From positions 28,316,085-28,380,084 of the forward strand of contig CM070873.1 of NCBI GenBank assembly GCA_036365515.1: 64,000 bases of DNA. The letters run 5' to 3'. Below the pieces are notes generated by a model. That model worked only from the letters and a program-made list of their open reading frames with translations, did no database searches and had not been told where the DNA came from. Position 1 is the stretch's first letter. Each line of letters starts with the position of its first letter. The position numbers and the translations under genes were made by a program. The stretch comes from Torymus aiolomorphi. Taxonomy: Eukaryota > Arthropoda > Insecta > Hymenoptera > Torymidae. Positions 1-10,865 of the stretch are shown piece by piece.

Positions 1-1690
1 CAGATATATAAAAATATAACATCTATCACGTAAGTATTGAAGCTTTACAGGTCAGTACCGCATGTTATTATCCAACGTTTGCCTATAAAATATTTTCACC
101 TCATCCATCGAACCTCATTCCCCGCGAAAACTCTTCCGCGCGTCTCGCGGAGAAAACCGCTTGGTTAATTTAATCATCGTCGTCGTCGCCGTCACGCTCG
201 ATGGCGCATCTCGCTTGCTTCCGCGGAAGGCAGTAACGCGCAAACGAACACAGAGAGTCGCAAATAGATCCCGCGTAGATTCGGAAAATTGCGTTGCGCA
301 ATACATCGTCGTCGTCGTCGTGGTGGGCAGGTGAAAACGCGTGGCGGGCGTATATACATTTATGCGGGTCGCGCTTATGAATTCGAGGCTCTCTCTTCCC
401 ATCTCCGGGCTTTATGGCACGCGATATCCTTCAGCCGAAACGTCGGTACGTTTCTTTTCTTTCTACTCGGCCCTGTGTGTGTGTATTTTTCCACGGAGGA
501 CGTGTGCGCGTACGTACGTGAAGGGGACACTCTTTTTCACTTATTCACGACTGTAGCTTCTTTTTGCCGCGGCGCTCTCGGATCCCGGATCCTTTTCCCC
601 CGGGCTGAAAGAGTGGGTACTTGCGCAGACCCGCATTATTATAGTTGTTTCAAAAGGCTGTGATGGTGCTGATTACGTTGGTCGTGTCTTATACCACGAA
701 AATTTCAATTTCCCATGTAGACTAAATACATTAATTAATCTAATACAATTGACGGGAATTGCAATAGAACGAAACTGTACCATTGCAAAAAATTGCAAAT
801 TTATAATGTCTAATGAAAACTACTCGAAAATGCATCGTAAAGCAAACAAAGAGCGAGCGCGTAAAATTTCCCTCCCAGCTTTCGCGAGTCTCGTCGACTC
901 ATTTTCGAGATTATCATTTCGACTTTTGTTCCTTTTCACCTCGCCTTATTTCAACCCGGCGTCGTTATATGAGAGTTTATATTGAATTGAGCCAGCGCGC
1001 GAGGCGAATTCCATTCGCCACTCGGCCGTCCCCGACATAGGAAAAAGCTCGCGCGATTTTAGTCCTCGGGAAAAGAGAGAAGAGATGAAAGGAGATAATG
1101 AGGGGGACCGTGGGAGGGGGCGAGAGGGGGAGGAGGTCAACGTAGCCCCGGTGTGTTATATGCGCCCCGTCGTGTTTACTCGAACACAGGTGGAGACGGA
1201 CAGGGAAAAAGAGATTATGTCAGCGCGCGAAAGAGGAAGAGAGGAAGAGGGAGGGAGAGAGAGTTTCTTTCTGCGCCGGGTAGAAAATTCTGAGGGTATA
1301 TTTATTACGATGCGCGCGTGACGAGTTTTCCGTCGGGTGGAGTCATAAAGTACGTTTCATGAGATCTTTCTTTCTCTTTCGTCCATCTCTTCCTCTCCCA
1401 CCCTCCCTCTCTCTCGTTCTCCCTTGAGTAAGGAAATCGCGTTGGGTAAATACGATTTTTTGCGGGCTGCACGAGAGGTCCATTATATGAAAATGTTTTA
1501 TCATTTTTCCCCGACGACGACTTTAATTCCTCATATTGCACTTGCTTGCTGGCGCGAGCGCGCGTGCGTGCGGGAGAGAAAGAGTAAGCTATAGCGCGTA
1601 GTAACCGGGAATATGATTTCGGTGCCTTTATGCGCGCGCGCATACACATACCGAAGAGGAAGAGAGATAGAGTCAAAGGTGAGTACCCGC
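1..1690. other. CpG- and purine-rich island region, no gene seen
   Basis: The stretch has many CGCG and CGTCGTCG runs, followed by GA/AG-rich and CT-rich tracts between about 1070 and 1420. All reading frames are low complexity and share no recognisable domain. A match to the insect splice donor consensus (AAAG then GTGAGT) lies at 1675-1684, so the island could be a promoter with a non-coding first exon read on the plus strand. That is inference only; no TATA box or coding sequence supports it. What can be seen directly is the sharp change to AT-rich DNA after about 1750. Confidence 0.35.
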
Positions 1691-1971
1691 GAGTTTTTCA
1701 ATGCTTCATCGCTTGGTAATTTACCGGAATGCCTTTGTATGGTATTTACTGCATGGTTTGCATGTGCATGCGATTTTTAGCTTTAAGAGGGGTAGGGGAT
1801 GTGGGTTCACACCCACTTGATCGCGACTGATAACAACTTTTATGTGAACTAATGTACAACTTCTTGAGCTATTTTAACACAAATAACATACAATAAACAA
1901 CAACGAGAGATCATATAATAATACTATCAAAGCTTGGCACTAACAAATAATCCTATGCCACCAAAAGTAAC

Positions 1972-2430
1972 CCAACCCAAAAACCAATGAAACCAAATGA
2001 CATCATATTGCCTGTCGAAACCAAACATACGCATATCTTATCAATAGACTAATAAATTCATAAAAGGGAAAATGAGGTTCAAACTAACAAATGAAACTAT
2101 AAACCGTCATTGCCTCATAACCGCAAACCTACGCACCATCAATCATCTACTGAATATAACCAAACCCAAAAACAAATAGAGCCAAAAGACATCATTGCAT
2201 CTCGAAAAGAAACTTGCGCATATCTTATCAACAGACTAATGAATTTATTATCACAAGAATGAGCTTGAAACTAATAAACAAAACTCAAAACATTCATTGT
2301 CTCGGAACTGAAAATCTACGCATCTACTAACAATCAACTACTATATATAACCAAAAATGTAAAATAGTTTGGGGTTAACACAAAAATAAGCTTGAATCTA
2401 ACAAATGGAATTAAAACCATAGTGGAGTGA
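1972..2430. repeat. Tandem repeat, unit about 188-191 bp, about 2.4 copies
   Basis: Two full diverged units start at 1972 and 2160, and a partial third starts at 2351, giving spacings of 188 and 191 bp. Each begins with CCAAxCCAAAAA and shares the blocks GCATATCTTATCAA, GACTAATxAATT, AAACTAACAAA and CTACGCAxC in the same order. The unit is A- and C-rich on the plus strand and encodes nothing obvious. It looks like a short run of satellite-type DNA or an internally repeated part of a transposable element. AT-rich DNA with weaker similarity flanks it at 1850-1970. Confidence 0.6.
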
Positions 2431-2599
2431 AAACCAAGATATATTACCGACATCAGGTACGTAATAACATTCTTTATCGTAAAAATATTTCAATATTACA
2501 TGCATATTCAATATAAGTCAAGCTATTTGCTTTCCTACAAAAGGTAGAGGAAACGTTGCTATTACTTCTATTCCAAAGGTAAGTTTATATACAATTTCC

Positions 2600-3430
2600 C
2601 ATTACTAAAGAAACCCTTCTCCTAAATCCAAAACCACAACGTTCATCCGGATCACCGGCTATCGGGCAAATATATCTCCACTTCCAGTCGCAGAAACACC
2701 GATGCGTATCGCTCGCACTCGCGCATGCGGACGGCAAAAACAGATTTCTTTCCATAACTTCGTCACGCGTTATCGCTGCGTTTTCCAGATCGCTAGAAGT
2801 TGTTTTTCTTTTTTCGAAAACCGAGAGCGCGATAGAACCGCGAACTCTCCCTCTCCCCCTCTCTCTCCCTGGCACATATGTACACGCGCAGCGCGCTCCC
2901 GTATTAATAACGAACGAGAGCGCGTTTCGCATCGCGTTTCCCGCACGCTCCGCTAGACACAAAACCCGCTCTCTGTGCGATGCTCACGTGGTTGGAACGA
3001 CGAACGCGCACGCTGCTGCCCGATCTGCTTTGCCCTCTCTCTCTCTCTCCCTCTCTGTCCGTGTGTGTTCCTCTGCTTCCTCGCTCTCTTTCTCTCTTTT
3101 TTTTTTTCGACGCATCCACGTCGAGCGCGCCGAAATAATTGTGCGGCGTGGCCCAGGGGTTGGCAGGGAAAAATAGAGGATTTCGCGCGAGCTTTTTGCG
3201 CGTGAGAGAGGAGAGGAAGAGGAAGAGAGAGATTCGAGTGCGTGCGCGTGTACACTTATTGTCGCCCGATGGAGTTGTAATTCGGTTTGTTATTTGTGGA
3301 CGACGCGCGCGAGCGCGCGAGCGGCTGTGGTGATGAATATTCATGCCTGGCGCCAGTGGAAAAGATGGATGGCGCGAACTAATGGATACGTATCGGCACC
3401 ACCGCGAGGGAGCGAGTGAGAGAGAAAGAA
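2600..3430. other. CpG-rich island with pyrimidine and purine tracts, no gene seen
   Basis: A CpG-dense segment contains CT-rich blocks (about 2847-2870 and 3030-3108), a T tract at 3099-3108 and repeated CGCGCG runs. Several overlapping reading frames on both strands are rich in Arg, Ser and Leu. They arise from the CpG and CT composition and show no domain. The island could hold a promoter or enhancer; nothing in the sequence proves it. Confidence 0.35.
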
Positions 3431-3439
3431 AAAGAGGGA

Positions 3440-4024
3440 CTTGATACCTGAGGTTTGACTGATTGTGAGTGTTACGTTATGAAAATTTAAGTAATAGTGC
3501 GAATGCGGTTGATTATTGATGCGGTGAATGATTATTAATTGAGTGCTCTGATTTGGTGACTTGTCAGCGCTTTTTGTCTTTTTGAAAATCAATTTTTTAA
3601 AATTTGAACATTGTTTCCAACAAAAAAACCCTTTTAAGAAAAATTAGTTTTATTTTATAACTTTAGCACAAAAGGTAAATGCAGTAAATTAGCTTAGAAA
3701 ATAGTATGCGTCCCAATAGTTAACCATGACATTGTTGTTTCGTAATACGGATATTCATTGGGCAAATTCTATACTATGACCATGCTTCCACCGGTTACTT
3801 AATAACGCACTTACCTTAACGGTACAATTTCCCATACGTTAGTAAATGTTCATAATACATTAAGACAATTTTCGTTGTTACGCACATTAATTTTAGAGTG
3901 TCCGCTGTAATTTTCAACCCAATTTAGAGTATGATTATCACAACTTCACTCGATTTTGAGGAGAAATTAGTCCTACGTAACGTGCACTATAATAATATTA
4001 TATTTATAACCGGACGACCTTAGA
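3440..4024. other. AT-rich stretch without a recognised feature
   Basis: AT-rich, no long reading frame, no repeat or RNA gene recognised. It ends at the left target-site duplication of the SINE that follows. Confidence 0.5.
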
Positions 4025-4045
4025 TTTTAATTTTCTAACTACATA
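4025..4045 (+). repeat. Target-site duplication, left copy
   Basis: Identical to 4522-4542 over 21 bases, core TTAATTTTCTAACTACATA. It marks the integration boundary of the 5S-derived SINE. Confidence 0.85.
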
Positions 4046-4521
4046 ACCGACGGTTTGGCGGGAGGCGCAGTCGCCACCTCGGCCGATCACCGAAGTTAAG
4101 CAGCATTGGGCGCAGTTACTACTTGGATGGATGACCGCGTTTTTTCGCTGTTTGATTTTCGTGTGATCAGTTAGATGCCGATTGTCTTCTCACAAACCGA
4201 GCTGGAGTTGTGGAATATTACAGTTTCGGTGTCTAAGCCTACGGAATGTGACCTAGACATCAAAACTGAAATGATTCCAATACACCGACCATCCCGGGGT
4301 GGGTTTTCACAATTAAGATTTATCCCACATGGTTTGCCTATAGGTTTTCCCCGCCCCACAGGCATAACCCTGGGCGAATGCGGGATGGATGAGGTATAGG
4401 TTATGGGAAAAAAGAGAGGTCCTTAGGAAAATATAAAGGTTTATGATGTAATAAAAAGGAAAGGAAAATAAACGTGTGGAGGATACGCGCTAGGCCAGTA
4501 GGCTGCGTGGAAACCACCAAT
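4046..4521 (+). mobile_element. 5S-rRNA-derived SINE with 21-bp target-site duplication
   Basis: A 476-bp insertion is flanked by identical 21-bp direct repeats at 4025-4045 and 4522-4542, a target-site duplication of the size LINE machinery produces. Its head (about 4072-4140) is clearly related to 5S rRNA. It keeps CCGATCACCGAAGTTAAGCAGC (box A region) and ACTTGGATGGATGACCGC (intermediate element and box C region), which together form the internal RNA polymerase III promoter. The body (about 4145-4500) is unrelated to 5S rRNA and ends in a short non-poly(A) tail. SINEs with 5S-derived heads (SINE3 class) are known in fish and some other animals. The perfect duplication suggests a young insertion. 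The 74-residue reading frame inside (4175-4399) is taken as chance. Confidence 0.85.
4072..4140 (+). pseudogene. 5S rRNA-like head of the SINE (pol III promoter)
   Basis: About 70 bases align with the middle and 3' half of animal 5S rRNA, from the GGCCGATCACCGAAGTTAAGCAG block to GGATGGATGACCGC. The 5' quarter has diverged, and the final part (CTGGGAATACC...GGC in true 5S genes) is replaced by a T-rich run at 4140-4145. It cannot fold into complete 5S rRNA and is read as a transcription-promoting head, not a working rRNA gene. Confidence 0.75.
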
Positions 4522-4542
4522 TTTTAATTTTCTAACTACATA
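4522..4542 (+). repeat. Target-site duplication, right copy
   Basis: Identical to 4025-4045 over 21 bases. It directly follows the SINE tail, which ends AAACCACCAA. Confidence 0.85.
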
Positions 4543-5800
4543 TTTCCCACTACTAATATATCAAAAAATAATTTAAAAGAAATTTACAAAAATGTTATAT
4601 CATAAAACTACTTTCATTGCTTATCATCAGTTCTGCAAAGTAATAAAATTTTCATTTTGAAGAAAACTTATTTTCGTGAAACGTTTGAAGAGTCGTGGTT
4701 AAACTCTCCCCGTGAAAAAATCGTCACATCAAAGGCGATTTTGCACAGCTAATCCGATAATTCGAGGTTTTTTTATTTGCTCGGCGCGCGCTCGCGCGAC
4801 TTTCTTGCGGCGAACATCATCTCTGCGCGGCGTTTGAAATGCGCGCGTGACGTGAATTCAATTTACTTTCGAATAGCCATCATCGGCGAGCGCGCGAGCG
4901 ACGCGTGCGCGCGCGAGGAAATTACTGTTTTATTTGGAGAAAACGCTCGCGAGGTGAAAAGCCGATTTGCTTCCGAAAAATTGAGAGAAGCCAGCTCGCT
5001 ACGGTAAAGTGCCACTTTCGAATTCGGTCATCCTCTTCTCCGCGTCTCCCTTCCGAACGACAGAAGAGCGGTTGAAATGTTTTTCTTTTTTTTTTTTTTA
5101 TTACGTCCCAAGCGTGATATCCTGCATACTTTCACGGTCAATTGTACCGACGATAAATAATGTTTAACGAGGGAAAATTTTTTATGTATCGAGGACAGGT
5201 AGAAATTAAGTATTAAGTTTGTCCCCGAAGTGAGATTTAATGTGCATTGAATTTATGCGTTTTCCGCGCTATGGGTATTACTTTCGAATAATACTCTAAT
5301 GTTTGTAAGTACTCAAGTGTGCTATTCGGTAAAATAAATTATGGCTTTTTAAGATTAACGCAAGGCATCCCATAAAGTATATCTATTTTTCATGACGAAA
5401 TTACTTCCTTGTTAAGCTTGCTACTCTTTAACGACAAAGCTTTTAATTTTATGGATTTCTTAATTTAAGGTAGTTCTTCAACCCTAAAAGGTGTTGTTGA
5501 AAAATAATTTTGGTTATGGTTAGGCCAAATCTGATCGGATAAGTGACGATATATGTAAATGAAAGATAGTTTAGGCGCCAGAAAAAAATTTTTTCAAGTG
5601 AAAATTTTATTGGCAAGAGATGTTATCGATTTGAAAAAGTATCGAGTAACTGTGGGAATCTTTTTTCTTTTTCAACCAATGCTAATGAATAAGGGCTCAT
5701 TCGATTCCTTAAGTAATTTCATGTGGAGTTACCGAAGAAAAATTCCGAAAATATTTTACGCGTGCGACGTGATTTATAGACTATAGTTTATACAAATTAG
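4543..5800. other. AT-rich stretch with one CpG island, no gene seen
   Basis: Mostly AT-rich, with a CpG island at about 4777-5060. A 76-residue frame in the island looks composition-driven. A T tract lies at about 5086-5100. Nothing else is recognised. The stretch abuts the broken 3' side of the LINE at about 5806, but no LINE 3' UTR or poly(A) tail could be identified here. Confidence 0.4.
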
Positions 5801-5809
5801 TATGTAAGG

Positions 5810-8069
5810 TTATCCGTAAGTTTCTAGTTTTGATAATGGGATGTTATGATTAACGATGTCGAAGGCTTTAGCTATATCTAAGAAAGTTGCAACAGTCGGT
5901 ATACTGTTCAGATTGTTGTAAATAATACTTGTAATAAGGGCTAGCGCATCCTTGGTACCTTTCTTTTTTCGAAATCCAAATTGGTTGTCTAATAATATTT
6001 TTTAATAATATTTTTATTTAAGAAACTCAACAAACGACAATGTATTATTTTTTCTAATAATTTGGCAATATTTGACATTAATGATATTGGTCTGTAGTTA
6101 GTTACGAGATGTTTGTCTCCTGATTTGAAGATAGGTACTACTTCTGTCATTTTTAGTTGTTTAGACCATATCGACTTCGATACATAAGTTAAAAATATGT
6201 TCAAGTGGGATAATTATATACTTACTTAAGTTCTTTAAGACTTTTGTATTTATGCCATCTATTCCTCCTGCCTTCTCTTTCATTTCCGCGATATTCTTGA
6301 CTATTTCGTTACAGTTGGTAGGGTCTAGAAACATGGTAGATGTGTTTGCTTCTGGTAATTTATACTTCATTTTGAGTTTTTTAATTTTTTTTGTTGATTT
6401 TAAACAATACTACTGAAAAATTTATTGAAAGTTTCCGCGATACATTCTGTTTGATAAATATTGTTTTGATTTTCTGTTAAATAGTCTATCTTTTTATCAT
6501 TCTTATTCTTTGTCTTATTAATTTTTCTTTTAACGAAGTCCCACATTTTATTGTTGTTATCACTAACTTTTTCAAATTCTTGTTTATCAAAATTGTATTT
6601 TGCTAGTGTTATAACTTTGTTGAGCCATTTTACATATTTTTTATATTGCTGTTTCAGATTTTTATTTTCGATACTATTTTTCCATTTTTGATAAAATATT
6701 TCTTTAGTTAAGCAGGATTTCATGATACCTTCGGTTATCCATTTGCTTCTTGGTGTGTTCTTCTTGATTTTCTTAACTACTGTTGCTTTTTTTATTGCTG
6801 TCCTTATATTGTTGATTAACAATTCAAGCGCCATATTTGGATCATCATGTTCTAATATGATGTTCCAATTCAATTGGTTAACTTCATAATTTAACTTATT
6901 ATAATTAATAAAACTATAATACTTTTTAGAGTCTTTTTTCCTTTTATAGTTTTTATTGAGATCATCAGTGGATAGTGATCCGTTATTCTAGGAATAAACT
7001 TAAAAGAATTTATATTCTCAAGTTCAATTTTTAAGAACATATTGTCAATACATGTTCCCAAATTTGAATCTTGAGGATTGGGTCTACTAATACCATTAAA
7101 ATAAAGTATATAGCCCAATTCGTAGAGATCATTCTTATACTTTGTAGTTGTTTGGTCATTGTCCATCAAATTAATATTGAAATCACCAATTAAAAAGTGA
7201 TTTTTGATATTTTTATTACTTTTTTAAAATATAAGTAGATTTTCAACAAATTTTTTTTTTGGTATGTCGTGACATCTATATAATGAGGTTATTTTTAATT
7301 TTCTTCCTTCTTTCAGATTTATAGTAATATTGAGAAAATTTACTCTACCTACCTCTTCGGTGGTATGCGTTGAGTTAACGGGGTTCAATAGTCCTACCAT
7401 TACCGACCGAGCAATTCACATAGTTTCAAGCTGATTAAAAATAAAATACGTCGAATCACAAAAAATCAAGAGAACACTCTTCTGTTTTTTAACGTTCTAC
7501 CACCTAGTCAAAGTTTAGAGTCGAAATATCAAGTCATTGTTGCAAAAACTTTGAACGAAGCGAAATTTAATTTTGTTCAAAGTTTTTGCAAAAGCAACTT
7601 GATATTTCGACTCCAAACTTTGACTGGATGGTAGAACGTTAAAAAATATAGAAGTGTTCTCTTGATTTTTTTGTGATTCGAGGTATTTTATTTTTAATCA
7701 GCTTGAAACTGTGTGAATTGCTCGGTCGGTAATGGTACGACTATGGCACCCCCTTAATGTGTTTATTAATGTACACAATTACACCATCTGATTTATTTAT
7801 ATAACTGTGATTGTAGTACATATCATAATTGTAGTTATTTAGATTATACAATTCATGGTGTGGTAAAAGCCTGTTTCTGCACAAACTATTATACCTGGCT
7901 TGGTTCTAAAGTTTTGTATGAAGATTTCAAGATTTTTATGATTTGTTTGTAAGCCTCTTATGTTGACGAAAAGTATTGATAAATCATCAATATTCATAAA
8001 ATTGTTTATAGATTCACTATTAAATAAGATTGTTTCATATTTATCATCAAATTCAAATTCTAAATCCAT
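5810..8069 (-). pseudogene. LINE ORF2 (endonuclease and partial reverse transcriptase), broken
   Basis: It starts at an ATG at 8069 (MDLEFEFDD...). The endonuclease begins with LSILFVNIRGLQTNHKNL and CAET. It continues in another frame (NKSDGVIVYINKH), is split by the palindrome at 7379-7753, and resumes on the far side (LKITSLYRC, then LIGDFNINL, then ITDHYPLMISI at about 6960). A Lys-rich linker follows (6400-6873). Reverse transcriptase blocks come next: EKAGGIDGI, VVPIFKSGDK, NYRPISLMSNIAKLLEKII, DNQFGFRKKKGTKDAL and FLDIAKAFD. The frame stops at about 5810. Frameshifts lie near 7850, 7200, 6880, 6385, 6200 and 5990. The YxDD box and everything after it are absent. Clade placement between jockey, I and CR1 groups is uncertain. 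Confidence 0.85.
7379..7753. mobile_element. 375-bp palindromic MITE with TTAA target site (piggyBac-like)
   Basis: The whole element is an inverted repeat with arms of about 170-180 bp and a short central loop near 7545-7570. The arms share blocks such as CTACCATTACCGACCGAGCAATTC, CTTGATATTTCGACTC and GTAGAACGTTAAAAAA. TTAA lies on both sides (7375-7378 and 7754-7757), the target-site duplication used by piggyBac-family transposases. Termini are CGGGGTTCAATAGTC on the left and, in reverse, GGGGGTGCCATAGTC on the right. It has no coding capacity. It splits the LINE endonuclease in two, so it arrived after the LINE. Assignment to piggyBac rests on TTAA alone. Confidence 0.75.
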
Positions 8070-8080
8070 TATTGTATTTA

Positions 8081-9565
8081 TATGTCTTGTTGATTTCGTG
8101 AGTTTACTGTTTTATTGATTGTAGGTAAGTTAGTTTCCTTGTCAATGACGTTACCATTTGTGTTGTTTGATGTTAATGTAACTTCTTCGTTAGTTGCTTT
8201 ATCATTAGATTTTAGTCGGTAAAGAAGATTTCCATTAAATCCCAGGAATTTTGGTATATTTGGTGTCATTGGATAATCAGTTGTTCTAATCTTTTTATTA
8301 ATTATAGGCTTTAGGTACTTACATTTTTCTGTATCCTTAGTTATATGTTCTGCGTTTCTTATTAGATTTTATTTTTTATTTCCATAGCAACAATTGGTAC
8401 ATTTAATTTTGTTTTTTTCAAGGCAATCTTTTGTAAGGTGATCACCGGCACAACGTAGGCAAACATTTTCGTTTTTACATTTTTTCCCGCTATGGCCAAT
8501 TCTACCACACTTAAAACAAGGTCTTATGTTGATATCGTCGTAAGCACGACACATTGATAACCTATGTATAATTTATAATTGTTATTCCGTATGAATGTGT
8601 ATGTCTCAGCTGATACTGTTATTATGGCATTTTTCGTTTTCCTTTTCTTATTCTCAAATATATGCTCCACAGAACAGAAGTAATCTGTTCCTTCAAAATT
8701 TCTATGATTTATGTCTTCTTCAAGTGCGTCCATTTCCATGTTATTATCAATATTAAACACTAATAATCTTGGATTTTTGAGTTCTGCTTGCTTAACATTG
8801 AAATCATGTCCTATTTTATTTTTCAGTAATTCCTCCATTTGTGGTACATTCTTTGTTTGGACATTTGATTATAACAGTACTATCTTTATTTTCATTTATT
8901 TTTCCAACTGGTAGTATTATATCATTCAGTAGCCTGTTCACAACTATATTATGTGCTTTCTTTTTCATATCATGTATCTTAGCTTGTATGATAGGCGGCA
9001 CGTGGCCTACTAACCTCTTGTCTCGTGTTACAGCACCAGCATATGTTATCTGTTCTATAGGTCTTCTTTCTTTAATTAGCTTTAATTCATTTTTAGTTTT
9101 ATTAAGAAGTTCTTGTAGTAGGCTATTTTTATCTCTCATTTCATTTACTAATTCTTTGTATAATATGAGATTTGCTTGTAAATTTGTGTAGTCATCCTCT
9201 TCTTTTCTTACAATCGTTAAATTCAGTCCTTCCAAATTTTCACCCACAACTGAATCAGCAATATTACTCAAAATACTTTCTTGCACTTTTTCTTGTTCAT
9301 TTAGTTTTATTTGGGCAATAATTTGTCTTGCTGTATTGTTTAACACGTTTTCGTTATATTTTGAGGTTAATTCTATGTCACTATGTTGTGGACAGATCAC
9401 TAGTACGTTCGTTAGATATTTTCCTTGCTTTAGTCTTTTAAAATCTGATTTGTAAAACACATCTTCACAAATGACACACACTACGCAACTAAAATGTTTT
9501 CCCTGGATGTTTTTAATGAATTTTATTTCACCAGGATCTGGCGGAAGATCCTCGTCATCCGCCAT
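8081..9565 (-). pseudogene. LINE ORF1 (gag-like nucleic-acid-binding protein), frameshifted
   Basis: The first piece starts at an ATG at 9565 (MADDEDLPPDP...) and has a Cys-rich N-terminus (C27, C30, C33, C58, H61), probably zinc-binding. A coiled-coil-like Glu/Lys/Leu region follows, then a TYAGAV motif typical of insect LINE ORF1. After a frameshift near 8838 the frame continues through an RRM-like segment to 8550 or so. A second frameshift leads into two zinc knuckles (CFKCGRIGHSGKKC, CX2CX4HX4C; then CLRCAGDHLTKDC, CX2CX3HX4C) and a further CTNC. A stop lies near 8369, but homologous-looking sequence goes on to about 8081, where it meets ORF2. In active elements this protein coats the element RNA. 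This copy cannot make it intact. Confidence 0.8.
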
Positions 9566-9650
9566 ATTGGATTCGATAAAAAAAACATTTAATTGTGTAT
9601 TTTTAAAAAAGTATATGTAAACAACGATAATTAATTATTGTAAATAATAA

Positions 9651-10138
9651 GGTTATCAAGTATAATTAAATCGGTCGACAGGGAAATATAATTTGTCAAT
9701 TCAAGGCTTGATGATTGGGCTTTGATCAAGAAGCTTGATCAAGGTCTGATTTCAAGTAACGCTGGACTGATTTCATTTCCGCTCGGGTACATATATAATC
9801 TGAAATCAGCAGAATTTAGTTGTTTTCACTAATGAAAATAGTCGCGAAGTTCTCTAAAATCACTTTCCTTGTCTTTAGATAACATTATAAATTTAGTTTT
9901 ATCTAGTGTTAATATTTACGCTGATTTATTAATTAATTTATTTTTAATATTTTGATTAATTAAACGAAATTTATTTGAATATTACTTATGCAAAGTTGAA
10001 TACTTTTAGATGGATACGTTAAGAATTTTACTTGTTTATATTAATACTATTAAAAAATTTTTAAATTTTGTAAAATAGTTATTCTTATCATTGCTCTAAT
10101 TAAAATAATTTTTCTATTAAAAAAAAAAAAAAATATAT
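9651..10138. other. AT-rich stretch, no gene seen
   Basis: It contains short local repeats and partial palindromes (TTGATCAAG-type words at 9704-9750; CTGATTTCA near 9766 and its inverse TGAAATCAG near 9800). The first part may be the LINE 5' UTR. No reading frame or RNA gene is recognised. Confidence 0.35.
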
Positions 10139-10211
10139 CGCCCAACGTGGGGCTCGAACCCACGACCCTGAGATTAAGAGTCTCATGCTCTACCGACTGA
10201 GCTAGCCGGGC
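10139..10211 (-). tRNA. tRNA-Lys (anticodon CTT)
   Basis: A 73-nt cloverleaf on the minus strand: 7-bp acceptor stem GCCCGGC/GTTGGGC with two G-U pairs, D arm GCTC...GAGC, anticodon stem TGAGA/TCTCA with loop CTCTTAA giving anticodon CTT, T arm GTGGG/CCCAC with TTCGAGC loop, discriminator G. There is no intron. A- and B-box promoter sequences are intact, and a T run follows the 3' end on the minus strand as an RNA polymerase III terminator. It is identical to the copies at 10793, 14514 and 14950. Confidence 0.97.
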
Positions 10212-10792
10212 GCATACGTGGGCAGGCTTCAAGGCACCAGATATTTCTCGGGCTAAACTAATCTACTTTCAAGCAGTGGTGGGGATCGAGTGTTGAGTCC
10301 CCCTCTACTTTTCTCCCTCTAACCGTCACCATGCATCTTGCTCTACCTTTATATACGCACAGTCACTATTCAATACAGTGCAGAAGTAAAAACAAATAAT
10401 GTTTGTTGATTCATCAAACAAATTTTTGCTATTTTGTAAAGTATGCTAAAAAACTAAATATCTAATGAATGTCACATTATAATATATCCGAAAATTGTTA
10501 AGAAAACGTTGATGGTCAGATCGGGTTGTACAAACGATATTTACAGACGAAGTTGATCATAAATATTCCGATGATATTAAAATTAATAGTTTAATAATAT
10601 TTAATATTTTTTCAGTGTGAATCGACAGTAATTTATTATTTTTTATGTAGAATACTGAATACTTAGTTTCGAAAAAATCAAAAACATTGATTGCAAAGTA
10701 CAACTTTTTAATATAATGAAAAATAATTGTTTTAATACCTATAATTTTTTTTATAAAATAAAATATTGTAATTTGCAAAAATCAAAAAATAA

Positions 10793-10865
10793 CGCCCAAC
10801 GTGGGGCTCGAACCCACGACCCTGAGATTAAGAGTCTCATGCTCTACCGACTGAGCTAGCCGGGC
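10793..10865 (-). tRNA. tRNA-Lys (anticodon CTT)
   Basis: Identical in all 73 positions to the copy at 10139-10211, same strand, about 580 bp away. A T6 run follows it within a few bases on the minus strand and should end transcription. Flanking DNA is unlike that of the other copies, so the duplication is either old or limited to the gene itself, with gene conversion possibly keeping the copies identical. Confidence 0.97.

Larger units (their letters stand above)
5806..9650 (-). mobile_element. Degraded LINE of the jockey/I/CR1 type, 3' truncated
   Basis: Read on the minus strand, two consecutive LINE open reading frames can be traced. ORF1 (9565 to about 8081) carries gag-type zinc knuckles. 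ORF2 (8069 to about 5810) carries an AP-like endonuclease and the start of a reverse transcriptase. Both hold several frameshifts and stops, so the copy is dead. The reading ends just after the first catalytic aspartate block (FLDIAKAFD); the YxDD block, thumb and 3' UTR are missing. Loss of the 3' end is unusual, because target-primed reverse transcription normally truncates 5' ends. A later deletion or rearrangement is the likely cause. A TTAA palindromic element (7379-7753) is inserted in ORF2. The 5' boundary near 9600-9650 is approximate. Confidence 0.85.

Noticed and set aside
4175..4399. 74-residue frame inside the 5S SINE
   Set aside because: SINEs are non-coding and no domain is present; a 64-residue frame runs antisense over the same DNA.
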